Source of the DNA: Ascidia mentula
Lineage: Eukaryota > Chordata > Ascidiacea > Phlebobranchia > Ascidiidae
Reading direction: 5' to 3'
Assembly: GCA_947561715.1 (NCBI GenBank)
Contig: OX387199.1
Location: forward strand, 1,121,001-1,185,000
DNA length: 64,000 nucleotides
The notes beneath the pieces were generated by a model. That model was not told the origin of the DNA, made no database searches, and saw nothing but the letters and a program-made list of their open reading frames with translations. A program made the translations under genes and the position numbers. Shown one piece after another: positions 12,101 to 23,500 of this stretch (positions are counted from its first letter, which is position 1; each line of letters starts with the position of its first letter).

Positions 12101-13941
12101 TTCACCTTAATAAGACTTTCGACTTGACCTTGGTTTTTGGTTTCCATGGTAAATCGTGGATCTCCTTTCAACCGAGGGTCCCGATTTGGTCAAAATCGCT
12201 CTTTTTTCTTGTTTCGTAACAAATACGCTTTCATTGCGTTTGATATGCAATTGGTTTGTCCAATATAAAATGGCATTGTTGAAAAAAGGTGAAAAAAATG
12301 GAATAACACCAACAAAAAAACATTGAAACTTTGTAGACGTGCCTACTCCAAAAGTGTGGCTGCTTCGTCCATCGTTGGTTATGTTTTGGGTTTGGGAGAT
12401 CGACATGTTCAGAATATTCTGATAGACTTTGAGACTGCCGAACTTGTCCACATTGATTTGGGTGAGACACAAGCTTGTTGTATGTTTGTCCAGGGTTGCA
12501 TGTGCAATAGTTTTCATAAATATTCATCTGAAAAAGGCACAAAGACACACATAAGAAGGCAGCTGAAAAAATTAATTAATCGGTAAATTAAGTCATTTTT
12601 CAAAGATTGTTGGCTCACCGACTTGAAACACAAACAACGTTGACATTTTTTTCATTGACCAATTTTATTTCTTAAGGTGTTGCATTTGAACAAGGCAAAT
12701 GCCTCCCAACCCCCGAAACTGTCCCATTCCGGTTGACCAGGGATATTGTGGACGGCATGGGTGCTACAGGAGTAGAAGGAATATACAGAAGGTACAAGAA
12801 ACAAAAAGCATTTTGAACTTAAATACGGCCGTACATATTGTGACTATTTTTTTCCAATCCAATTTTTGGTATATGTTTTGTTGTGTAATGTTGTTCTCCG
12901 TGCTTTTTGCACATCCGGTAAATTTCAAAAACTACATTTACGGCCCGGTAATTCATAAAATCTCAGCTGAAATGCATTGAAAATAACAAAATTTAATAAA
13001 GCAATAGTAGGCAGGAACTTCTCGCCAGCAGAAATCTGTAAAAATAACATATTGTGTGAGACCTGCAAACAAATTAAGTAGTAAATAACAACAAATGACG
13101 CTGCCCAAAGGTGTTGTGAGCGAACAATGCAAGCAATGAGATCTTCGTATGACATCATAACCACCATTGTCGAGGTTCTTCTTTACGATCCACTGCATGA
13201 ATGGACTCTAACCCCAAGCAAAGCTCAACATATACAGGTACAAACATGCCGTGCAGCATTAAAACATTAACTGCACATCTTTCGTAAACATACCTTAGTT
13301 ACAACCTTGGGTTACACATACCGATATCTTTAGGCCGTAGTTCTGTAATTGACCGAATTTTTGTGCAATTTTAGCCTCAAGGGATTGATAACACCGAGAT
13401 TTCTGCAACTAACACTTCTCTTTCGACGTTAAGCACAACTGCTCGAGACTTTATGACCAGGGCTGACGAACAGGAGTAAGATTGGTTTGGGTTTTGAAAC
13501 GGATATATTGGTTTTTAGGGTCTTTGAAGAACTAAACAGCTAGCAGACAATAAAAACAATCCAACGTAGGTTGGTTTCGATTTAATGTAGCTGGTTTCAA
13601 CTTGGACTCTTTGCTTTGTATCCAATAGAGTAGTGTGATAAGTGTGACAATTAAGAATCGTTGGAACGTTTTTTCTGTAAGGGTTTGATCAATTTCAACG
13701 TCAAACAATCCTTCGCACAACAATTTTAAACCCAGTTGGGTAAATAATGTTTTCAAGACATGAACAGCTCAACACCAACAAGCTGGCGGAGCGTGTACTT
13801 CTACGTCTCCAGGAGAAGCTCCGTGGACAGGAAGAAGGATCTGTGCTGAGCGTTTGTGGCCAAGTCAACATGCTTATTCAACAAGCGAGTGACCCTGCAA
13901 GGCTATGCCAGCTATTTGCCGGTTGGCAACCTTATCTTTAA
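191..13941 (+). CDS. ATM: ATM serine/threonine kinase, C-terminal 34 exons (5' part lies left of the window)
   Basis: PI3K-like kinase that signals DNA double-strand breaks in the nucleus. Exons, all GT/AG and phase-consistent: 191-456, 676-778, 830-935, 1101-1258, 1363-1438, 1605-1791, 1851-2027, 2518-2686, 2885-2992, 3353-3464, 3532-3579, 3726-3887, 4275-4480, 4736-4849, 5382-5572, 5809-5907, 6122-6265, 6563-6782, 6936-7130, 7340-7474, 7721-7830, 8142-8291, 8731-8893, 9028-9162, 9459-9573, 10004-10186, 10771-10925, 11342-11503, 11815-12008, 12337-12461, 12677-12791, 13111-13237, 13375-13475, 13758-13941. Sum 4,995 nt, 1,664 residues plus stop. Human ATM has 3,056 residues, so about the first 45% is outside. 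The order is helical repeats, FAT domain (about 2518-9573), kinase, FATC. Identity rests on ATM-specific blocks such as [10 protein letters not shown] and [11 protein letters not shown]. The acceptor of exon 2885 is weak. No frameshift or stop is seen; the gene looks functional. Confidence 0.96.
8007..8056 (+). ncRNA. Degenerate type I hammerhead ribozyme in an ATM intron
   Basis: Stem I arms AGCTGCA (8007-8013) and TGCAGCT (8050-8056) are perfect complements, and the cleavage triplet GTC is kept just before 8050. The core has CTGAAGA instead of CTGATGA, stem II no longer pairs well, and the GAAA box is AAAA. It is a recognisable relative of the intact copies at 11024 and 42782 but is probably inactive. 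It lies in the intron 7831-8141 of ATM, in sense orientation. Confidence 0.6.
10617..10690 (+). repeat. Fragment of the hammerhead-bearing repeat
   Basis: The stretch begins TACCACAGAGTGG, closely matching TACCACAAAGTGG that lies about 60 bases upstream of the intact ribozyme at 42782, and ends GTGTCTGCAGCTTAG, which matches the cleavage site and 3' stem I arm of the ribozymes. The CTGATGA core is missing. It lies in the ATM intron 10187-10770. I read it as a truncated member of the same repeat family. Confidence 0.4.
11024..11080 (+). ncRNA. Intact type I hammerhead ribozyme in an ATM intron
   Basis: All parts of a type I hammerhead are present in order. Stem I arm ATAAGCTGCA (11024-11033), core CTGATGA (11034-11040), stem II GACCT/AGGTC with loop ATC (11041-11053), GAAA (11054-11057), stem III CAG/CTG with loop TGACC (11058-11068), then T-A closing the GTA cleavage triplet (11069-11070), and stem I arm TGCAGCTTAT (11071-11080), an exact 10-bp complement of the first arm. 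Predicted cleavage is between 11070 and 11071. It lies on the sense strand in the intron between kinase exons 10771-10925 and 11342-11503. Hammerheads of this type are known from Penelope-like elements and SINE-like repeats of animals; no protein-coding element is seen here. Activity is inferred from sequence only. Confidence 0.9.
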
Positions 13942-14362
13942 AGCCCTCGTTTTTGTACACAAACAATTACCACTGACAACATTTCAGAGAATTTTGTTAC
14001 CTTATTTGTTAGATTTCTTGGTACATGCGTTTGTTAAATTGTTGTCACCAAAAAAACAAATATCCTTTTATTCGGCCGATATATTTTAATTTGACGGTTT
14101 CAAAATATCAAATTTGTTTCAGAATGAATTGTTTTTGCTTCCGAAGGTTTTTATTGTGTTGCGCATGTTTAATTTCATCAAATTATTTTTCCCATGGGTT
14201 ATTAAGATTTTTTCCATCTGTTCCAACTTACGTTCCAGTGTGGCAAATACTCGCAAGGCAAACACACAGGTTCTTGAGTCAAGTTTGTCATGGATGTAAT
14301 TATGGCCTTCGTCTTGTGGTTGCTTGCCTTTATGTTATCTTGCGCATGTTGTTTCCAATGGC

Positions 14363-14368
14363 AATAAA
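14363..14368 (+). terminator. Candidate ATM polyadenylation signal
   Basis: An AATAAA lies about 420 bases after the ATM stop codon and is the first clear canonical signal on the plus strand there. That would make a 3' UTR of roughly 440 bases. Usage is not proven. Confidence 0.4.
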
Positions 14369-14519
14369 ATTAGTTGCCGAAAAAGTGCCAACGCAACCCC
14401 CTAGGGCCTTTTATACCCCCCCTGTTCGTCATGTGATCTTCCAGGAGGCTCAACAAGTACTTGTCTGTACAGTCTCATTCAGAAGCAAAATTTTTTTTTA
14501 AAACTTTGAAGAATACTAG

Positions 14520-14646
14520 ATCCCTATGTGAGTCACAAGACCCATCAACGGCCATTGGGAAACAAGCGAAACAGTCGCCAGATGCATTACAGCATACCTA
14601 TATAGGCACAAGGAGACAAATTACATGGGTACACGGGTCGCCTAAG
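14520..14646 (+). CDS. Possible internal exon of an unidentified gene
   Basis: After an AG acceptor, an open frame of about 42 residues (starting SLCESQDPS, ending TWVHGSPK) runs into a strong GTAACC donor. The composition looks protein-like, not like random AT-rich DNA. I do not recognise the protein, and I found no partner exon that fits in phase. It may be a real small gene downstream of ATM or a chance frame. Confidence 0.25.
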
Positions 14647-16304
14647 GTAACCTGCACATAAATGTTAAAACCAATGTTTGGTTCGCAATCACAAGTATAG
14701 GAAAATCTGTTGTTCCAAATTGTTAGAAAGGCGGACAAACTTGTACAATTAACATTTGCGTAAGAGACAATTAAAGACGAAACTCAATGAACCACAAAGC
14801 AAAAAAACAATATCATTCGTGTTTCATTGAAAAAAAAAAACGCCCCTTGACTGTCCGACACATAAAAACATACAATGCAAATGCAACAATATTTCATGCA
14901 ATCGCATGATTGGCAAGATCGTCCCACAGCGCAGGTCCTTATATGGCAATCACAGCTATCGTATTAAGATCATAGGGTTCACAGCCTTGGCATTGCAGCC
15001 AAGCTGGATCAGCCACTTTTTCCTGACAAGTTGGAGCGAGATTTGAAAAATCAAGCTCCCGGTGAGGTTTGAATTCAAAAGTGCAAATAACATATAGAAG
15101 TTGGATAAAGCACAGAAAAGTTTGAAGAATATTTACAGAGCATTTGGGAATGTATTGTGCTCATGACATGGGGTAGAAATGAATTTTAACGAATCTTCTC
15201 GTGGATTCGGTTCCACTCTTTTGTCCTCATGTTCAGCATAGAAGCGAGATCAGATTTGAAACCTGACGATGAAAAGTTTAGGATTAAAAGTTGAAGTAGG
15301 TCAAAGGTTATGATTGGATTGTGGTGTCACATCTACCCTGACGAGAAGACGATACGTTGGAAATTAATCGTGACGTGACGGTATATCGCCATGACACGAT
15401 ACAAGGCGTGGGTAATCACGTGACTTTAAGGATGAAAAAGGGGAATATTCTCCACCTCCTGTATTTACAAACAAACGAGTTCTCGAATTATTAACAGACT
15501 TTTTTAGAATTAATCGTTTTCATTCTACTTGGTAAGAGATACAAAAACGTGCATTGACCACAGACACTAAAAATTTTAAATCGTTGACAATATTAAAACT
15601 TGGCCAGAATGAAAAAATGCCTATTACGATACCGATGATATAAGTTAACTGAATTTTGAATGAGTTTTGTCGCCTGGTTGTAAATCTCTGGCCTTCATTC
15701 CAGTATTTAAAAATCACCCGATAACAGCAAGGTTTCATAATATTTATGTGGTATTTTGTGAAGTTCGATCATCAAAAGTTTCGTTACAAACTTTACTGAC
15801 ATGAAACGATAATCGTTACTTCTACACTAACATTGATACAGAGTTGCGGGAAATTATCAACGGTTACAGTCAAGTAACTGCGTTGGAAAGTTTTATTTGT
15901 ACTTGAGGTCAAAATAAACGCTGTTACTGATATTGCTGGATTTTTGTGAACTCCAAATGGCGTACATGACTTTTAATAAATGTAAATTTGCAAGCACCCA
16001 TATCTTACGTCGTATTGTTTGTGTAACCAAGTTGTAGTAAAGGAACAACCGACTATAAAAAATGTCGCAAGTGCATCAAACAATTCGGTAAAACTATTAT
16101 TTAAAGTAAAAATGTTAAAATGCTTCTGGTTCTATAAGTCAGTTGAGATTGTTGAAATAAATCGTCGGACGTGGCCCTTAACCAAACAATGGTTTCACAA
16201 ACATACAAACGAGACTGACTCTGATGCACCATCTCGCGGTTAAACATTTGCGGAAAAGACGCCAGTAGGTGGAACAAGAGGTTTCAGGGAAATATTCAAA
16301 CTTC

Positions 16305-16602
16305 ATGTTTAATCGATGAAGTAAGAGGAAACCAACAATAACAGAATTTGTAAACATGTTGCAAAAAACAAGATCTATAGAACTAAACATCGCCAGTGAA
16401 AAATACTGTAGCGAAACGAATTATTACAGAAGAAAGTGGTCCTACGCTGCTTGAAGCATATACCCAAATAACTTGACTCTCTTTTGCTGATTTCTCGCCA
16501 TTGTGTTTAACCATTGTTTTTTGTCTTCTTGCTTAGCATTTTCTTCAATTGTACGCCTTTAGCGTCCTTTTTCAATAAAAAAAAAAATGTTTAATCGATG
16601 AA
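16305..16602. mobile_element. Short retroposon (SINE-like) with poly-A tail and 16-bp target duplication
   Basis: The identical 16-mer ATGTTTAATCGATGAA flanks the unit at 16305-16320 and 16587-16602. The body (16321-16586, 266 bp) ends in a run of A on the plus strand after TTTTTCAATAAAA. A target-site duplication plus A tail is the mark of LINE-driven retroposition. It shares most of its body with the copy at 16882-17183. No protein is encoded. It could be a SINE or a 5'-truncated LINE tail. Confidence 0.75.
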
Positions 16603-16881
16603 CCTCAAGCTACAGTGGAAACTAAATTAATAAGTTTTCAAATTAAGCTAAATCTCAGGGCCATTGTGACCAACAAAAAGTTAAAGGATCTGAAGTTTTA
16701 CATCTATTTGTAAATTACCGTATTGTAACACATTATTGGGAAAATCTATGTGGTTGGCTCAGTGCTAAACTTCGTGTCCCCTTGTATTTTTCTTCTTCGC
16801 ATTAACTGTTCGGTATACACCAAAATAACACTATTTTTGAATGCTTTGTAAACTGCGCCCTTCTGTGTGCCCGATTTGTAA

Positions 16882-17183
16882 TTTATCGATGCAAATACGC
16901 TAAGAGGCAACCAACAACAGCAGAATTTGTTAACATGTTACAATCAACAAGATCCACAGAATTAAACATAGCTAGTGAGAAACACCGTACCGAACCGAAT
17001 TATTATACAAGACAGTGGTCCTACGCTACTTGACATGAAGCCTACCCATGTAACTTGACTCTTGTGCTGATTTCTCGCCATTATGTTTAACCCTTGTTGC
17101 CTTTTTTTGTCTTCTTGCTTCGCCTTTTCTTTAATTGTACGCCTTTAGCGTCCTTTTATCATATAAAAAAATGTTTTATCGAT
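16882..17183. mobile_element. Second copy of the same short retroposon
   Basis: About 270 bp that align along their length with 16321-16586, with many shared blocks such as GGTCCTACGCT and TTGTACGCCTTTAGCGTCC. It ends in a short A run. TTTATCGAT occurs at both ends (16882-16890 and 17175-17183), giving a likely target duplication. Both copies sit at an ATCGAT core, which suggests a site preference. Confidence 0.65.
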
Positions 17184-17562
17184 AAAACGTCATTAGGAAA
17201 ACTTCTTACCAGTTTACGAGGGAGTTGATCTCCACAAAATAATTCCAATCGATCAATCATATTTACTTGCATTTGTTAAACCCAAATATAAGAGATGGAT
17301 TGAAGTGGAGAGTGGGAGTTTGTGATGCATCTTTTAACCAAGAGCAGCAACAGTCAACTTTGGCTTCTACAATGCAACGGATTGGTTATTTCATACATCG
17401 TTTAACTATAATAACAGTAGTGTCGATGAAAGTTTTTTTGTGATTTAAAATTATTTCATGGAGCAAATATTTTGTGACGTGTACTTATTTCCATAAACGC
17501 AACATCCACTCAAACATAATAAAATACTTCTATTCAGTCAAGTTTGTTTGTGTGATTTTATT

Positions 17563-20500
17563 TTAAATCTTAAGCCACATAAACTGAAAATACATGGTAG
17601 GTATTGGGTGATGTTGACTTTTTTATATTAACCCAGTGGTGGGAACCTGAGGCTTGCACATGACACAAGCTTTAATACAAGACAACCCATGAGGTAAACA
17701 TATTATTATCGTGTTAGTATCAAATAGCAATGAGAGTTTGTACGTGTAACAAATAGTTTTCATACTTACAGGGTCTGGCAGGTTATGAAATTTTACTTCG
17801 AAGTCTTCATCTATGGACCACTGACCGACTTTAAGTTCATCTTGTATATTGTGAACACACTTGAGAAAGGTTTCTGCCACATCACCACGTATGTGATTAT
17901 ATTTAAGATACAACTTCCTTATCTGAAAAGAAAAGGTGGAATTAGGAAATTAGTTTAGACAAATGTGTCATTAAAAGATGAAAACAAATATAATTGCTGG
18001 TAAAATAAAAAACATCGACCTATTGGGTTTCATCAGTGCAGCTAGTGGCTAACTAGCCAGACATAGATTATTCCATTTCGTTAGCACTACTGTCTGCAGC
18101 TCACTAATCATTATTGCCTCATTGCTTATGTTAATATTAATTGTTGTTGTACCTTATGTTTTTCTACCCTGCTGGTTTGGATGGGGTTTACCATGTGACC
18201 TTGTGAGTTGATGATTTTGAGGTCTATGTGCTAGTGCTTAGTGCATTGTGTAAATGTATTGCTATAAGTTAGGTGCATGGTTGTAGCAAGTTGTTCTGTT
18301 TAATTGTTAACATTAAATTGTATACTTATTTTATGATTCTATTTCAATAAGGTTATATTTGCATGAGACAAAATAAAAATCCCTGGAATATTAGATAATG
18401 ACTCCAATGCCACAAGATACGGTCGAATCAAATTGCCGAAAAAGTTTAAACAGGGAAACAAAAATTCCCAGCAAAGAACTACAGGTTCTCCAAAAATAAT
18501 TACATTGCTGTTACCTATGGTCGAATTGTACAAAAACATATACTGAAAGTTTGCCACACATTTCTACGAAAAAGGACTTTCTTTGGATATATTAATTAAA
18601 AATTATTTATCTGAATACGCATTTGTGCAGTAAAAAGAATGCAAAGTTTTTCATAATTAATAGATATTGCCTGTGAGTCTTGGCCTCTTGTACCCCCTTC
18701 CTCTGGACACAACTATGTATGTTGGTATCATGAGATGCAATATGGAAGGTGTCATTGAATGGGAAATGCATTCAGCACAGACGCATGTGTGCTTGTTTTG
18801 CACAGGTTTAGTGTAATGTTTAGTGGTCTTTAAATTTAAACAATCAGCCACGTAAAGGCTTAAAAGTTTTGTACAAAATGCAGTAGCATGTCCATATTTG
18901 CAAAAATATTCGGCCGAAACCAAATAATTATAAAAATCTTAGTTTCGGTCGAACAAATTCGGCAAACCGAACTTTCAGTGCATCCCTTATAGCTTCATAT
19001 TTAAATAAATTTAGTGCATCACAAACGATAATCCAGAACATCCAAGTGTGATGACCCTAAAAAGTTTGGAAACCACTGGTCTAACATACAACTTACTGGT
19101 TTCTTAAGTTGTGATATGGAATTTGCAATCTTACAGATTCCACCACTTGTCATCTTACAACGCCCCAGAGACAGATCCTCAATCCACTGAATACATGAAG
19201 CAATAGCAGATGCACTTTCATCATCAACTGTGTTCGAATCAAGATTCAACGACGTCATCTGAAACAAAAGAAAAATTGCTGGAATCAGATTTTATGTCAA
19301 CAATACATCATTGTATCAATTATGGCGTCACAGAACCAGAACAATCACTTGGTGAATTTAATCGTTGAGCTCTGGTAGCTCAGTCAGTTAGAGAAAGAAC
19401 CCGAATTACACATGGCTCCAACTTAGTAACACGTTTGTGACTTGGGTCGCAGTTGTATACTTGCAATGCCATAAGAACCAGTAAAATCAAATGGCTTATT
19501 ACAAAGAATAAACAAACTTATTGAAGATTTCAGATTGCTCTTCTACGTAAGATCAAGCTTTACAAACTAACAATGCTTGTGTCTCCGCTACTTTTGCAAC
19601 AAAAGTTGGTTTGTGCAACTGTGCTTGCATCACCAAAAAAACTGAAATGCATGTTTAATGATGGCCCATGCGTCATAGTTTTGTATGAAATCTATTAAAA
19701 TACAAAAAAAATATTGTTTTCTTTTAAAGTTGCCCCAAAATTAAAGTTGCCACCCTGAGCAGCCCAATTTTTATGTGAGCCAATAACTATTGGTTGTGAG
19801 TCCAGAACTACTGGATCCAACTCCCTGAAACCAAAATACACCCATGTATGCTGGTATCAAAACCAAAATATAAGATGTCATTTAACAGTGCAATTACAGT
19901 GTTTGTGTTAAAAAAACAAAACATACATTCAAACCAGGGGTGTGCAACCAATATTGATGTTTTAATATAACTTCATTTAAGATATTAACATAAATTTAAA
20001 TACAGTTTTCGAAGCCCTTCCAGGTTTTCAAAAAGAGTGCAGGGTGTCGATTTATGCCTTTTTCGCCTTTTTCGCCATTCTAAGTGTTCAACACTCGATG
20101 CCTCTGTTCGAATAAATGTTAAGTTACCGGTATGCAGTACCACGGAGAGACAAATGTTATTGTTATCTACAAATGGTTATAAATTGAATTACTATGATAA
20201 CTTGATTAAGCCTAAAATATCGGTCACGCCAATCTTCCAACATTCACATCGATCTTACCAGTTTTCTTTTTTCGAAGATTGGACGCAAACGATTCACCTA
20301 TTCACATGTAGTTGTCAATTTTTTGCCGTACATTCTGGTGGCAAAAGTGGTTCGTAGACGTTGGTGCCAGTATAAGCCGTTTAATTTCAAAGCGCAAACA
20401 ATTATTTGGGAAGAAATTTTTATTTTGTGTCACTATCAAACAGCAGCGTTTAACTGATCGGTTACGTAGTGTTGAAAACCTAATGGCATCATCGTTTGGG

Positions 20501-23500
20501 ATCCCCACCCAAAATACATTTGTCTGTTTAGATGGCTAAATAAACGTACTCGCAACAAATTTTTGGACAAAATCCATGCAAAAATTGTCACCGAAACATG
20601 TTGCATTATTACGAAACAAGTACCATTTTTTCGTTAAATCGGACCTTAAAAAAGAGACATGGCAGCCTGCAACATGCAAGGTTAACTGTTTTGCCGTTAT
20701 TTAAATGTGCTGTAAGTGCAAGAATCCTGTAATCGAAATAAGCCTGGCCGTTCTTATGCGTTAGTTACCAGATACGACATTTTTACTATTCGACACATAC
20801 AATAATTTTTCTCAAGATGTTTGACACGCAATAAAAAATCGACGCCCTAAAAGAGTGTACAAATACTTTCCTTTTTTTTGCTAATTGCATTACTGTAAAA
20901 AATGTTTTAAGTCTGAATATTTCCGAAAGCAGAAATGCATGTCTTGTGGTGGTGCTTGCGCCATAGTTTCATTAACTTTTACCAGTTGAATCCGGTAAAT
21001 CGCAAACTTGCCAAGCTTTCTTATGAGATTAAAATGCAGTATTATAAACACTGCACATAGTTAACAGAGAAGCAAATTTACACTTCTGCATCAAAAATAA
21101 CATTGCTACCTGCATTGCTGTAATAATATAACTTTATTCACAACCTAAACTGACTCAAAAATTAATGTGTCACAAACAATTCCGGAACATTTGTGTTGTG
21201 GCCCCAAAAAGTTTGGAAACCACTGGTCTAACAAACAACTTACTGGTTTGTGAAGTTTTGATATGGAATTTGCAATCTTACAGATACCAACACTTGTCAT
21301 CTTGCAAGCCCCTAGAGACAGATTCTCAACCCACTGAATACATGAAGCAATAGCAGATGCACTTTCATCATCAACTGTGTTTAAATCAAGATTCAACGAC
21401 GTCATCTGAAACAAAAGAAAAATTACTGAAAATAAGTTCTTATGGCAACAATATCATTGTATCAATTATAACATCACAGAGGCAGAACAATGACTTGGTG
21501 AATTTAATTGTTGAGCTCCGGTAGCTCAGTCAGTTAGAGAAAGAATCCGAATTACACATGGCTCCAACTTAGTAACACGTTTGTGACTTTGGCCGCAGTT
21601 ATATGCTGGCAATGCCGCGAGACGCAATAAAATAAAATGGCTTATTACAAAGAATAAGCAAACTTATTGAAGATTTCAGATTGGCCCTTCTAGGTAATGT
21701 TTTTAATGATGGCACATGCGCCATAGTTTTGTTTGAAATCAATAAAAATACCAAAAAAATATTGTTTTCTTTTAAAGTTGCCTGATGTCACCCTGAGCAG
21801 CCTAATTTTTATGTGAGCCAATAATCATTGACTGGGAGTCCGGACCTACTGGATTCCACTCCCCTAAACCTAGATACACCCATGTATGCTGGTATCAAAA
21901 GCTGAATATATAAGATGTTATTTAACAGCAATTAAAGTGTTTGTGTTGAAAAAACCAATATTAATGTTTTAATATAACTTTATTTAAACATAACATTAAA
22001 TTTGGATTTCTAAGCCCTTCTTGGCTTTTATGAAAGAGAGTGTAAGAATACTTTCCTATTTTTTGCTATTCCATTACTGTAAAAAACGTTGCAAGTATGA
22101 ATGTTTTCGAAAGCAGAAATGTGTGTTTTGTGGTGGTGCATGCGCCATAGTTTTCATAGTTTTTACCAGTTGAATCTGGTGAATTGCAAACTTGCCAAGC
22201 TTTTTTAAGCCAGAAGTATTATATACACTATACGTAGTAAACAGAGGAGCAAATTTACACTTCTGCGTCTAAAATAATGTTGCAACCTGCATTGCTGTAA
22301 TATATAACTTTATTCACAACCTAAACTGACCACTGGTCAAACATACAACTTACTGGTTTCTTAAGTTGTGATATGGAATTTGCAATCTTACAGATTCCAC
22401 CACTTGTCATCTTACAACCCTCCAAAGACAGATTCTCAATCCCCTGGATACATGAAGCAATAGCAGATGCACTTTCATCATCCACTGTGTTCCAATCAAG
22501 TTTCAACGATGTCATCTGAAGAAAGAGGAGTTAAAATTTATTATTGTAGTAGTTACTATGTGCTGAGTGGCCTTTTGCCAATGTCCTTTTGTGGTAACAT
22601 GCATACAAGCATCACATTACTATTAGGTCAAAATATCAAAATATACAAAACACTACTTGCATATCTTAAACTTGCATTTAGTACGACAAACATGCTCACT
22701 TTTTAATACATAGAAAGTACTCTAACATTTTCTTCTTTTATTGCATTTTGTTATAACAATTATCGCTTGAGCTAACATAATATTAAGTTTTTTGATGAAT
22801 CAAGCAGCTAAAACTCACATAAAAAATGTAAATAATAAACAGAACCAATTTATTAACTTCCCCTATTTTTGAAGACTTTACGAATTTAGCTAATATACCT
22901 TCTGTTTTATTGCGCCAGCAACTTCATGTATTATATTCCTACCAACATTGCTCATGGTAAGTTTAAGTGTTGGAGGAAATAAATGCAAAACACATGACAA
23001 AGCAAAAGCTCGTTCATCACCTTGAACTAGAAGCTGGTGTGGAATGGAATCAATCTGGTAAAAAAATATTAGTTTGGAATTGTTTACATAAAGTTTTTCA
23101 TCCACTAAATATGGATATTTCCAAAAAAATTGTTTTTTTTGACACAGATGACTGGATAAAGTTGTACATGTTAATTTAACTTAAACATATCTAAAACCTT
23201 GTGTAAAATCCAGATTCACACACAACATTATTATAACAAGGTTTACAACCTCAAACACTGAATCAACAAATTTGGATGTTATGTTCTCTTTCTTTGCTGA
23301 TGTCTGGAAAACAAATTAATCTTTGTCAAACACTACATATTGACAAACTACATTTTTCACATAGAATGTAAAGTAGAAAAGAAAGATTATCAAGCATTCT
23401 AAAAATATTTATTTGTTTGCAAATGCATCTACAATGGTAATTTCATCATTCAATAAATGTGTTTTTAAATTTTTCCTTGGCAAAATGTTAAGCGCTAATA

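Larger units (their letters stand above)
10004..13941 (+). other. ATM: ATM kinase domain and FATC exons
   Basis: These exons encode the catalytic half. The N-lobe carries [10 protein letters not shown] and [14 protein letters not shown] (exon 10771-10925). The catalytic loop [13 protein letters not shown] is in exon 12337-12461, with the catalytic Asp codon at 12398-12400 and the Asn five residues later. The metal-binding HIDLG spans the junction of exons 12337-12461 and 12677-12791. The activation segment continues as [19 protein letters not shown]. The FATC tail is encoded by 13758-13941 and ends in AGWQPYL before a TAA stop at 13939-13941. All catalytic residues expected of a PIKK are present, so kinase activity is expected. 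Confidence 0.95.
13942..17562. other. ATM 3' UTR and intergenic DNA with repeats
   Basis: After the ATM stop there is no convincing multi-exon gene for 3.6 kb. The stretch holds a possible single exon (14520-14646), two copies of a short retroposon (16305-16602 and 16882-17183), and otherwise AT-rich DNA. A second exon-like piece around 14998-15061 has an open frame followed by a GT donor, but its phase does not fit the first exon. Confidence 0.6.

Noticed and set aside
14998..15061. Exon following 14520-14646
   Set aside because: The frame before GTGAGG is open, but no acceptor gives the phase needed to join the preceding candidate exon.
19369..19440. tRNA gene
   Set aside because: The A-box half resembles a tRNA, but the B box is poor, the acceptor stem does not close, and a near copy lies in the duplicated LRR unit. 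It is a SINE-like remnant.
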